In this document: piece by piece, positions 34,801 to 45,600 of the stretch
Position numbering within the stretch: the stretch's first letter is position 1
Layout: each line of letters begins with the position of its first letter
Assembly (NCBI GenBank): GCA_958496175.1
Contig: OY292276.1
Span: 34,864,449-34,928,448 of the forward strand
Direction: 5' to 3'
Length of the DNA stretch: 64,000 nucleotides
Origin: Sisyra terminalis
Taxonomy: Eukaryota > Arthropoda > Insecta > Neuroptera > Sisyridae
Made by a program: the position numbers and the translations under genes
Notes under the pieces: model-generated
Seen by the model: only the letters and a program-made list of their open reading frames with translations
What the model was told of the DNA's origin: nothing
Database searches by the model: none

Positions 34801-36255
34801 CTAAGAGTATGGCATCAAATTTGAAACTTTTGCACGTAAAACTTATGAAGAGAAATTAATGATTGAATTTCCTAGTATGGACTTGTTGACTGTTGTCTTA
34901 AGTATAAAATCATGGCTCAATTACTTTCTCGATGCGATATTATTTGAAAATAGTAAACCGGTGAAATTAATTGAAATAAAATTTCCATGCTTAGATAAAA
35001 CGGAAACTGTTGAATACCACAATTTAAAACATTAACATAGTTAAAGATTTAGAACTAATAATTTAGTTTTTAGCCTACTTGTGGCCGAATGGTCAAGATA
35101 GCCGTTCCATTATTAATGGGTGTTGGGTTCGATCCTTGTATCGAGCAAATTTTCGATATTTCTCGACTACGGATTTTTAGTAACTCTAGAGTCGTTGAAG
35201 ACCTTGCAGTAGTTATAAAGCGACGGTAAATAGCAACGTAAATATCGTAAATAACTATTAAAAAAATAATTTTAAAATAAAGGCAAGTTTACTATACCCA
35301 AACACAACTTGAAATGGTTCTATTAAGTCAAAATAAAATATATAAAATATATTTTGTGTATATAATAAAATATCATTTGTTAAAAGTGTTAAAATAATTA
35401 TAATTGCCCATGACACACCCACTTCACTAAAGAGATTAAGGATCAATTATTTTCGCTAAAGTCAGAATTTTTTAATAATATGTTGCAATCACTTGTTTTC
35501 ATAAAAAGAACATATTTTATTGTGTTACTGTGTAATTTAGATATTGTTGATATTGTTTAATTTCGTACAATTATTAATATTATTAGCTAAATGATAAAAT
35601 TAAATAGCTTATCGTTGCTTAAAATTGGCGAACTCATTTTATTTTGATTAATATCAAATAATATCCCATCGGAAAAGTATCCAAACCATAAATTTATATT
35701 GTAGACTACAGTCTACAAGTCCTTACTACTAGGAAAATTCTATTTTTAATTTCTCTTAATAAGTTTTACGTGCAAGAGTTTCGAATTTGATGTCATAATT
35801 TTAGTAAATTTATTATATTTAGTATTATCATAGTTATTTTGGTTATTTTCTCTCCTTCCACAAATTTTCTACACTCTGGGGAAAATTCGATTCAATAAAT
35901 TCATTAACTGATAATTTTTTTTTGGATAATATGAATAATGAAATAAACACAGCTAGAGTAGTTATACTTTTGGCTACCAGATCGCGGAGCGACAAGTGAA
36001 CTACCTTAACATTTACCAATAAGCTTCTGCTTATTTTACAAAACGTGATACACACTAATTAGCATATTAGCGCATGCTCCGTGATATCAAAAAAAATGTT
36101 TTCTTTCGAATAAATACTGCGATAACCTTTTTATTACAATATTTTTTTTATTAAAGCCATGCTTCGAACCACCACAACTACGTAATGGAAAAAGTTTAAA
36201 AAAAGATGACAAAAAAACATTACTCGGCAACATGGAAAATGAAGATATTTACTAG
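19812..36255 (+). CDS. cue: Protein cueball (EGF/LDLR class B transmembrane protein)
   Basis: Coding exons: 19812-19881, 32437-33147, 33206-33319, 33381-33987, 34046-34337 and 36157-36255. All junctions are GT-AG and phase-consistent, giving 630 aa (Drosophila cueball is about 644). Exon 1 encodes a signal peptide of about 22 residues. Exons 2-3 carry YWTD-like LDL-receptor class B repeats ([44 protein letters not shown]). Exon 4 carries three EGF-like domains at about residues 365-392, 397-427 and 432-469. Exon 5 carries a transmembrane helix at about 532-555 followed by a basic stop-transfer RRRPRIKKR. The cytoplasmic tail [20 protein letters not shown] is almost identical to the fly protein, and the protein ends NMENEDIY. 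It is a single-pass type I membrane protein. The fly gene is linked to germline and haemocyte functions. The exon 4-5 junction (58-bp intron) is the least certain part of the model. Confidence 0.93.
21145..21342. mobile_element. Long-TIR MITE, CTCAAGTCCC family (copy 3, short)
   Basis: The left block CAAAATCTGGCAACGTTGCA and right block AAAAAGCAACGTTGCCTGAT are inverted, followed by CCTAAAAGAGTACATGAGCC. It lacks part of the left arm (the TTTGTTTTTAATT section), so it is about 30 bp shorter than other copies. Confidence 0.7.
21430..21600. repeat. (TA)n/(TAT)n low-complexity tract
   Basis: Almost pure A/T made of TATA, TATTA and ATT permutations. The 86-codon frame at 21355-21615 is a run of Y, I and L residues from this tract and is not a gene. 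Such tracts are unstable and prone to assembly error. Confidence 0.9.
22158..22370. mobile_element. Family-C element, ~215 bp, complete copy
   Basis: It begins near TAACTTCCCGTGAAATATTC and ends TTTGCCTATTATTATATTGA. Interior landmarks are CACTGACACAACTGACAAAT, AATGACAGTTGAAAC and TTTCACTCACACGTATGTG. The same landmarks in the same order recur at 30676, 52098 and 52740. No clear inverted ends or tRNA head are visible, so its class is unknown. It serves as the reference copy for the interrupted ones. Confidence 0.6.
22397..22565 (+). mobile_element. tRNA-derived SINE, well-preserved copy
   Basis: The head resembles a class II tRNA (Ser/Leu type): box A region TGACTGAGTGGTCAAAGTGA and box B GGTTCGAATCTC. 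A conserved non-tRNA body follows (GCGAATTTTCGATATTTCTC...) and a tail containing AGCAGTTATGAAGCGACGGT. Length is about 165 bp. It would be transcribed by RNA polymerase III from its internal promoter. Other copies lie at 27755, 35072 and 47575 on the plus strand and 18083, 18507, 31250 and 53834 on the minus strand. Confidence 0.8.
24202..24420 (-). CDS. Unidentified 72-aa frame, antisense in cueball intron 1
   Basis: The frame starts at an ATG at 24420 (in-frame stop upstream) and ends at 24202. It reads [20 protein letters not shown], then a central hydrophobic stretch [18 protein letters not shown] that could cross a membrane, and ends IGMHLKIVE. Local G+C is far above the flanking intron, and the residue composition is diverse rather than A/T-driven. 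I do not recognise a family. It could be a small single-exon gene, the last exon of an antisense gene or a remnant of a retrocopy or transposon. No polyadenylation signal or upstream exon could be tied to it. Confidence 0.25.
   Translation of the reverse strand: MKLNQSEDMYEFLLDTSRIHHVATMRPPVYFINLALHVCFVVGQLYRPERGVAQLFLYNGKPIIGMHLKIVE
24631..24856. mobile_element. Long-TIR MITE, CTCAAGTCCC family (copy 4)
   Basis: The ends GGCCCAAGTCCCTTTGAGCG and ACAAGGAACTAGAGCC frame the inverted ATATGGCAACGTTTCATTTT and AAAATGAAACGTTTCCAAAT blocks. Matching changes in both arms (GTTTCATT against the usual GTTGCATT) suggest that the arms have stayed matched to each other. Confidence 0.7.
27755..27915 (+). 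mobile_element. tRNA-derived SINE, diverged copy
   Basis: The head GACGAGTGGTCAAGGTGGCC and box B GGTTTCGAATCTTGCG are recognisable; the body and the tail (GAAGTTATAAAGTAACGATA) are shifted by substitutions. It lies in sense orientation in cueball intron 1. Confidence 0.65.
30676..31135. mobile_element. Family-C element interrupted by a MITE
   Basis: The left part, 30676-30854, runs from AGCTACCCGTGAAATATTCA to CATATGTGTTTACATTTT. The right part, about 31090-31135, resumes with TTGCCTATTATTATATTGAT. The complete copy at 22158 has these sequences nearly adjacent. The MITE at 30855-31080 was therefore inserted later. Confidence 0.65.
30855..31080. mobile_element. Long-TIR MITE, CTCAAGTCCC family (copy 5, nested)
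   Basis: The left end AGCTCAAGTCCCTGTTAGCA and right end GCTAAAAGGGGCTTGAGCCT enclose the inverted CTGGTAACATTGCAATTTCT and ACAACGTTGTCAGATTT blocks. Its insertion inside a family-C element shows that the MITE was active after family C had spread. Confidence 0.75.
31250..31402 (-). mobile_element. tRNA-derived SINE
   Basis: On the minus strand it reads AGCCTACTGATGGGCGAGTG, then GGGTTCGATCCTCG as box B, the conserved AAATTTTCGATATTTCTCGA body and an AGTTATAAAGCGACGGCAAA tail. It is the mirror-oriented equivalent of the copy at 35072. Confidence 0.75.
35072..35240 (+). mobile_element. tRNA-derived SINE in the last cueball intron
   Basis: It carries box A GTGGCCGAATGGTCAAGATA, box B GGTTCGATCCTTG, the GCAAATTTTCGATATTTCTC body and the TTATAAAGCGACGGTAAATA tail. 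This is one of the best copies. It sits between exon 5 (ending 34337) and exon 6 (36157) in sense orientation. Confidence 0.8.
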
Positions 36256-36314
36256 CGAAATTTTACTTTTGAAGTATGCAATGTCCGATCCCACAAAAAT
36301 ATATTACGTCGACG

Positions 36315-36320
36315 AATAAA
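36315..36320 (+). terminator. Polyadenylation signal candidate for cueball
   Basis: AATAAA 60 bp after the cueball stop codon at 36253-36255, the nearest canonical signal. Confidence 0.5.
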
Positions 36321-38315
36321 TAAGGAAAAAATAATACTTTTATGAAAATATCAATGACAATATTTTTGTAGTCTTTTAAATATTTATGCCAAATAAGACT
36401 TACGGTAGAGAGTTACTTATCCATTTTATCTGAAAAACGAATTTTTCTGTACATTAACTAACACACTTTTAGTTTTGATATTTTGTTAGATATCTTACTG
36501 TATTGTTTATTCTTTTATTATCTCAGTTTCAAATTCTATGAATTTTTATAAGAAATCCAAACCAAAAGAAGATGCTCTAGTAGTAAAGTAATTTTATGGC
36601 TGTATAGTACTTGCAAAAATACGAATACTGTTTTTTAATGTTCCTTATATTAAGGTGAATAGTTTTTTTTTCTTTTTAAATTAATCTTATAGTATAATCG
36701 CAGCGTACAATTAAAAGCGAAAAATTAAGTGTCGAATATTAACGTTACTACAATTCTTAATATTTATTAAATTTATTGTGTAAGCATTCCTTTAAATATT
36801 TTGCCTAATTCATAAAATAAAAAGACCAATTGTTACCAAAGATTTTTTTTAAATATTGCAAAATAATATGAGAGTAGTTTACAGTTCGTATATTTTTATC
36901 ATAGTAAACAGATTTTTGTTTTTATGAATTTGGGTGAAATATTTTTTGTTTTAACAAACTATATCGAAGAACAAATCATTTTTGTGGCAAAAAACTGTAT
37001 GTATTTTCCTTCCATCAAAAGGTTAGATTTTAATTCAAAAATATTACTTAATTGTTACCTAAATGTGTATGTAATAGAAGATAATATTTTCTAATCTTTA
37101 TGCAATACTTAAATATCTTAACTATTCGATTTAAATTTCTTTATTTTGGGAAATATTAACAAAAATGGTTTTAGTTTTCTTTTCTTAAATCAAAAAACTT
37201 GATAATTATCTAAAAAAAAATAATTCATCTATTTTAAATTTGAACTTTAAAGAGCAAACTAATTATGTATAACGATTTTAAGATTATTTTTTTTTCAAAT
37301 TTTATTTTTGTGTGACCTATTTGATTTGAAACTATTGATGAATTGAAAGCCATTAGATATTGCAGGATTCTAAATTGATTTAGGCTAAAGTTGTTTTTTC
37401 TGTCTCATGTTAAATGTACCACTTTGTATATTATATTATTTTCCGTAGTTCTGAATTTTATTTATTTATATTTTAAGTTTGTTGGTGCTATAAACAATTT
37501 AGCCCAGTACTTATTACAAAAAGTGGGTTTTGTGAAGGTCCTTTTCATTTTCGATATTAACTATCCATTTGATCTATTATCATTATAAAATTAAAACTTA
37601 ATTTTAAACTCATGTTTGTTTTTTTTTTTTATTTTTCCAAGCCACTGTGGAACAGTTTTGGTATTTAGTGAATGTTCAAAATTTATTTCTATAGTTAATA
37701 AATTGTAAAAAAGTATTTTTAAGGCTGTGGATTCATTTTAATATCCACATGAGAAATGTGATATTACTGTATAAGCAGCAAAATTTAAACTTAAATTTTA
37801 AGTTAGGGCAGCTATCAGCTAGAAGTAAAGATATATACACTTTGCTGATTTTTAATTTTTTAAAAATGGGCAATTTATATCAAAACTGAAAATAAAGTGT
37901 ATATATTTTTCCTTTTTGAAACATTTTAAAAATTAAAAACTAATTTGTGTTCACTCGATGGTTAGTAAATATATATAATGTAATTGATTTATGTACATCA
38001 TATAAAATTTATTTATAATATTTTAGTTTCAATTACAAAATTGTATTCATTTGAGACCACAAAAAATTCTTCCCTTGTTGAATAAAATATTAAAATTATT
38101 CTTTAGGTCATATAATACATGAACTGCTCAGAGGCTACCACTTACGGGTAGTGATAATGACGTCATATTGTGATAGCTCCACATGATCACTCAGACGGTA
38201 TATTAGCACCATTTAACATTGTCAGTTATCGCTGGCCAAAGCGTGTTTAAATGAGATGTTTTACAATACATGAAATCATCATCTTAGGCCACCAAAATTC
38301 CAATGATTCCTTATA
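36321..38315. other. Intergenic between cueball and UBE2W
   Basis: AT-rich, no gene seen. The 65-codon frame at 37391-37588 is hydrophobic and A/T-driven, with no supporting splice or family signal. Confidence 0.4.
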
Positions 38316-38740
38316 CCACAAAGTGTAAATACAAGGAGTCTGAACGATATAGACTTGTTCACAATATTCACGTATACGCTAATCGTTTCAGATCATAGTT
38401 CTGTTTTCTACCACTAGCAGTATAAATATTTAGAACATACCTACAATTTTAAGGTCTTACAATGCATGATGGAAAATGTGTCAAGATGTGGCGCCGCTAT
38501 TAGTATGTTTGCAGTACTAACTTAAACTGACATTATGTACTTTATGTAAGGTAAAATAAATTAGTACACCAGATACTCGAGTGGCAGCGCCATACCTTGG
38601 AACGTTTTCCATTCTGTACAAGATTGAAATTCACCATTGATAACAACAAAAGTAGCGCGCTCTACTGATAATGAACTTCAAATTGTTGCCATATTTTAAC
38701 ATTATGTTCGGACTCCTTGTATCTATACTTCGTGCCCTAT
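38316..38740. mobile_element. MITE with nested inverted blocks, ~420 bp
   Basis: The left end AAGTGTAAATACAAGGAGTC pairs with the right end, which on the minus strand reads AAGTATAGATACAAGGAGTC. Further in, GGAAAATGTGTCAAGATGTG pairs with a right-arm block whose minus strand reads GGAAAACGTTCCAAGGTATG. The two arms are about 200 bp and imperfect. No coding capacity. Confidence 0.6.
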
Positions 38741-39626
38741 GCTTATGAGCAAACCATGTATGTAATAAGAGAAGTTTTCTACAGTGCAAAAATACGGGAA
38801 AAGAGGGCCGATGCATGAACAGGTACTAAACCGTTTCAGGTTTCAATTTTTGTAGTGAACTTCTCCAGATTTTAAAACGTGACTCCAAATAATATTTTTC
38901 CAGGTTTCAGCTAAAATTTGTAATAGTTGTGTCGTCAATTCCTTAAAGAAGGAAACTTCTTTAAATCGAAAATTTTAGTGCAATAACACGTGCATATAAA
39001 CATAGGTAAGATTTATAAAAATTAAAAAAACATTCATAAATGAGTTTTAAATTTATTTCAAATTAAAATGAAAATATAAACAATATTGTAATGGTCTTTA
39101 GAAGCATGCAAACATACATTAATGCTCTTATCTTCTTAATGCGAATTTTACAAAACATATCTCAAAATTCAACATTCTTTCAAAATATTAAACCAAAATA
39201 CTTATGAATAAAAAATTAATTTAACAAAATTCATGTTTGATGGATTTCATAGAAATGCTCAAACAGTTCAATATTGTAATCAAGTACGAAAGTATTAAAT
39301 TAGATTTTAAATTATTTACTTTTTTATGAACGTTTTGGAACTCTTTTTGAATGAAAATTACAGAATAAAGAAATTATTGCGTGTCGTATGATAAAATAAA
39401 AGAAGCATTTTAAAAACAATCAGCGATTGGAATGCATTTTATTAGCAAACAGCCAGAATAAGTTACTTTTTTTATAAATTTATATAATTTTACGTTAATG
39501 CTTTGATATTTGATTTAACATTCATTTGAGAAAGAAATACTTAAATATTTATAATCCGGGTTGACTCATTCAATTCGATAGTCACTCACTCACGATTCTT
39601 TTAGTCTCATAAAAATATCACTATCC

Positions 39627-42600
39627 TCACACTGAATCATCTGTAATACAATAAATAAAATTTAGACATTTTAATAAAGAGAAATATTAGTTTTATCATT
39701 GAACTTTAAAGTAAAATAACATTAAACCATTGATATGTATAATGTAAAGACCGTGCATATGGCGTTAAATAGAAATAAGAAAAATCTTGTGTAGCGTACG
39801 AATCCGCCGTCTATGTAGGCACAATTTTTATGGTAACTAAAAACAATAGCTGGCAATTGAGTGCCGATGAGCGCCAGTCTGTACTAATAAGCGCTTGCAT
39901 TTTACGTGTTTCACTTTCTTCAGTTATTCACACCAAAGAACATAGTTCAACACGTAGTTGAATTTTGTTTAATTCAGTTGAAATTTGTGCCTGTATAGAC
40001 GGCGCTGGCAATTGCAGCTTGTCATTTACTGTACAGTACGCTATACATTTATACATATCAATGCATCAAACATAAAAAATGATCTACAAACTAAAAACGA
40101 TACTAATGATTGAATTAAATTTTTAATCACTATAATTTTGTTGTTTTTTTTTAATATAACTACAATATAAATAACGTTGAAGGTCGTTGTTTATCCAATG
40201 TTTCCAGAACTCCCAGAATTAGATTTTTTCTTAGATTTTCATTCCCAGTTATTTCACCGAATAAGTTTCCCAAATTTAAAAACTATTTCTAATATGTGAT
40301 ATTTTTAAACTTTTTTTATTATAAAATATGAGATTAAAGAAAGAAATAGGGGGAAAATAAAAAAATGAAGACAGTAGTAGAAAAAATACCGTTGATCATA
40401 AGGTATAATTATAAAATTTTGAAAACACCAGTGTTGGAGTTTTTTTTTCTCTTATACATGTGTACAAATTCGTACCGTAACAAAAATAAAGGTTGATTTT
40501 TTGGCAATTTTGGTTTCACCATAAGAAAATTTATCTTCAACTCAAATTTAATCATACACAAAACCGAAGCTTGAACTGACCGACTGATTTGATTTTACGG
40601 TATTATTATGGTTCAATGACCAATGCGAATTTCGTTTACGAAGATACTAATCTTAAAAATTTTCCCGACCTCAGCGATTTAACAATGTCTAAATTAAGTT
40701 AGGTACCTTCACTCCCAATTACTAAAAAAATTGAGGAAATTATAATTCAGAGAATATATTTCGAAAAAATAATCAGGAATCAAACGTAGAAAAAATAAGG
40801 ATAAAGCAAATAAATACTTCGCAGAAAAATATTTATAGTCCTAAATTCTACTATTGTAATTTTAAGTGAGCCAGATATTTTGTCTAATTATTATAGACCT
40901 CTTGGCTCGTAGGTCTAATTTATGTGAACCTAAACATTTTGTCATCTTTATATGTTATTTCTTCATAGAAAATCAAAATTTCAAACGAAAATAGAAAAAT
41001 CGGCACAGATATACTATGGACCTGTACAATCTGCCAACGTCTCATTCTCTATTTTGTTTTTAATTCAGTTTCGGCACGTTTTGTGTTTTCTATTATTGTT
41101 AAATTTTCATAATGGCTGATTAAAAACAAATGAAATAAAAAAAAAGTAGTAGAGAATGATATGTTGCCAGATTGTGCCAATCGAAAATATAACAGAGCCG
41201 AAATATTATACTAGAATTATCAAACTTGTTATAATAAAAAGGAAACCCATAGATTAGTAGCGTCGAAATTTCGCGCCAGAAGTAAAATTTATTATATCCT
41301 ATCACATTTCTTCGATATTTGTATGGTTTTATAATACATATTTTAAAGAAATTTTATTTTAGGTCGAAAATTTCTATTAAAGTAACTTATAAACCTAACT
41401 TCCTAACCTTAGCTTTACTCTTACAACTACATAATCTTCCTCGTTGTGTTTTATTTCTGAGAAAAAATTGAAAAAAAGATTAGCATATCGAAACAACTCT
41501 TACGTGGGAATTCCAGAAGCTAATCGGAAAGCCGACGTGAAACAGGTTTAGTATATTCATCGAACTAGTGTTTTGAAAAGTTCTACGGTGTAAGAAATTT
41601 AAAATCTACATTTTTTGGAAGAGTAGACTTTGAATTTCTGATCCTGCAAAAGATCAGCAACCCTAAGCAAACAAAGCCCACCGCATTATTTAAAACTGTG
41701 CCTATAGGTCAAATCCTTTTTAACGGCATCAATATCAACGTCGCATTTTCTACTTTTTATTATTCAATTCCCGATTTTTGTTTTAATTCAATTGTAATAT
41801 CGTGTTAATTTCTCTTATGTTACTAAATTTTCATTATGGCCCGATTTATTCGCGAATTCAAGTAAAAACAAAGCAAAAAATGCAACTTCGTTATATATTG
41901 ATAAGGCTAAAATGGTTATTAGCCATATTTTCAATAAGTTCTGATCAATACTTCATATAATTTATTTATCGCTCCGTGCACGAAGGAAACGCCATCCGAT
42001 AGCTGTACTAAATTATGCGCGACAATTGTGGGGATTGTGGGACGTGTTTATTTGCAACAAAAGCAGAATGAGTATAACCTAACGAAATTTCGACCACTAT
42101 TAGCGCTGGGATCGATTCGGTTATCCTCACTGTGACTTCGCTCCCAGAGAATGGCTTTTTCCTTTTGTAACTTAAAACCAATACATACACTTCAATCATT
42201 AGTATCGTTAATAATTTAAGCGAAATTTTCCGGAAACATACCATGATACCACCATTTGGTTTTTTTGGGATTTTTATTACAGGTTTTAACATAAAATGAA
42301 TTGTCCGGCGGCCGTTTCTGAAAAACAATAATTTAGTATAATGAAAGAAGCCAAAAAATTATTCTGCTAATGAAAACATTATTACCTTCTCTTTGCAACT
42401 ACTTAACATAGAAACTATTGACAAGCACACAGATTGCACTGATAAAGCCGGAGACCAATCATCAGTTAAAATCGATAAACAAATATGCCCATTACTATAA
42501 ACGTGGGGATGAACAGGAATATGTTGACCTATGAACATTACCTAAAAATAAATCGTTAATTTTTTTCAGAAATATACTTTACAACAAAGTCTTACTTCTG

Positions 42601-45600
42601 GTGAATCAAATGGATACTTATTTGTAAATTTAAATTGTAATTGGAATTTTTCACCCTCATATAACGTCCCTGAAGCACCTTCCATATTTATAATCCAACT
42701 ATAAAAGTTTCAATTGTATAAATAATTATAAAAATAATGCTTATTAGGCAAAATTGAGGACATGGCTTAATAAAGAATACTTATGATATAATTGAATAAA
42801 ACTCCTCAAGTATTCTTGATTTAAACAGAGTAGACCTTAATTACGAATGTGTAGTGAAATTAATTGAGGAACTAAACATTAAATTTTCGTTAAGATAAAA
42901 TATTAATTAGTTACAATTTTTAAAAGCTTGTCTGCGTAAATAATGTTTGATGAAAGCTATTTACGAATGTGCAATTTAATGTTATTACATATGTAATTTG
43001 GCTAGGAGCCATCACTTAATTTCCATGAAAATCAGATAAATTTTTACAGTAGATTTAAAATGTCAACATTTAAAAATAATATGGTAAAGTTAGAGTCGTT
43101 AGAGTGGTCTTTTTAGTTCTGCAACGGTATTTCGCTTTAATAAAATTGATGACATTTATTTAAACTTTTTATAATTTCCATGCCCAATGTTTGGAAATTA
43201 GGTAATACTTAATTTAAGAAATGAAAGTACTTCGCTGAAAATATCCTTTAGAATTTAGATTCTAGTTTAATATCACATTAAAAATTAGGGGTCAGAATTT
43301 TAATTAATATGTAAATAATAAATACATATTAAATCAAATGTGATCAACCTATGCTATCCTTATCCGCTAGTTATTTCCAAAAAATAAAAAAAAATAAAAG
43401 AAAATAAGAATCTCTTTTATTGTAATACAACTTTAGTAAAAGTAAAAAAAAAATTTATCGTTGTAATTTGAAATAAAACTATAGAAAAATGGCAAATGAG
43501 GAGGCAACAGAGCTTAAAGTCAAGGGAGGCAACGCAAGGTATTTATTTCTATTTTTAACAAATCTACATTTTTTCACTTAGGAGTATTTGATGAAGGATT
43601 TCAAAGATGTTTTCTTAGCTGTTTGCTGGTTTCAAGAAATCATTTCCAATTAATTAACGATGTTTTACAAGCTCACAAAGTCTCTTTTAAAACAGTCAAA
43701 TCTTACAACGTGGCATTTTCTACTTTGTTTTTTATTCTACTCGCGATTTTTTGTTAATTCAATTCTAACATGGTATAATTTTTTCTTTTGTGGCTATATT
43801 TTCATTATGGACCGACTTATTCGCGAATTAAACACCAAATAGAAAATGCAACGTTGTCAGATTTGACTGTTTTTTAATTTGTTTCCGCATTTTTTATAAG
43901 AAAAAGAAAATCAAAATGTAAAAATTAAATGAACCATTAAACGCAAAACGTTATCTCGACCAATATGCTATTGCTACGTAGTTTTAATTGAGTCACACGG
44001 CTGTACCGAACTTTCGGTTATAATTTACAAATTAAGTTAACAATATGGTCCAAAAACTTGATGGGGAAACCTAGACCCCAGAATGTACATCAACGAATTA
44101 AGGGGAACTATAAATATAAACGAGAAAATGACTAGAATAAAGACGATTGATTCTGAATAAACTAAGGACTGTTTCACACTTATACGTTTTTTTTAATTCG
44201 CTTCTTTCGAATAGTAACGTTAATTCATTTTTAAACACATAGGTTTATATGTGTAAAACGAAGAAGCGATTTATCTATCTAGTTGGTTCCATAAAAACAA
44301 AATAAAATCATGGAATTAATATTTACTAAGGTGAGTTTTCAAAAGTTATGATGAAGAATTACAACAAAAGACTACCAAACCTGGGATGGTTTGGTAGGCC
44401 ATGCTGGTAGGCCAAAGATACAGATAACTAAAGCCTAGTACACACTAGTAGACAATGTTGAGTGATTTTTTTTGCGTCATGTAACGTCTACACTACCATG
44501 TGAATTTATCAGCTTCATCTTCACAACCCACCATGGAGGGCATTATTTTGTGTGGAATGAGTTCATACTTAGTGCTAATTACAAGTAAAAGAAAGGGAAC
44601 TTTGGTGGGCGCGCGAAGTGCTCGTAGAATAATCTGGGTTCGGTAATGCTTTATTACATAAATTAAGACCGAAAAATTATACTGATTTTGAAGATTTGCT
44701 TCTGATGGTTGTATAGGGATAATAATGAAGCAAGACTCAAAATTTAGAGAAACGTGGCTCGCCTCTAGACAAGGGTAAAGTTCACACTGCCCAAATGTTG
44801 CGCAACATATCTAACGTTTGCTGTATCCCAAAATCTCCCATTCCGATAGTATTCCGATCCTAAAACCTACCATTCCGACTTTGGAACTACGATTTTTGGT
44901 TTCACAACAGGTTCCTACAAGGATTTGTCTATAGATAGGTCTCAGAGACCAAAATTCCGCGATACGTCTATTAGGGTGTACTAGACTTTAGGCGGGTCTC
45001 CTGTGTGATGAAATTGTAAAATCGATTTTTTTTGCAGAAACTGCTTCCCAACAAGTCTAGAAGTGGTGAAAAAGTGTCTTTTTTTTAAATTTTTATCGTT
45101 ATAAAATACGGTCGTTAAAAGATACAAAAGTTCTTACAATTTTAACCGTACTTGAAACTTTTAACGCGTTTTTCTCAAAACTAGGTTTTTTAAACTTGTT
45201 TCCATCATATCTCGAGAACGCTTTGACCGATTGACTTCCAATTTATAAGGTAGACTCAGTGCATTTAAACGCACAAAATGAACTAAAATCATCGAAAAAT
45301 TCTGAATATTTATACTATTTTTTTCATAACAAAAACATTAAATTGCAACTTTTTCTCAGAAGTTTACCAAAAATCCAATTTGTCATATTTTCAATTGATT
45401 CCAGTTCGTTTTATGCTTTTAAGCGTAGAGATTAAAACGCAGTGTTTATTTTTACTTGAAATAATCCAATCAGTCGAAATCGTGGAAATCATGAGCGTTA
45501 ATTTTTTTCCAGCCGGGGGTCTTCGAAGCGCTACAACTCACGTTTCACTGGAGATTGTAAGCTAAAAAATTTTATACATATGCTTAAACTAAATATAAAC

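Noticed and set aside
42008..42328. 106-codon minus-strand frame covering a UBE2W exon
   Set aside because: It reads the exon in the wrong frame and runs into intron. The true frame is [20 protein letters not shown], ending at the donor at 42242.
43489..43531. First exon of a TPR co-chaperone gene ([14 protein letters not shown])
   Set aside because: Suggestive start, but no downstream exon on the plus strand could be found, and the usual KGN motif is interrupted. Kept only as a low-confidence feature.
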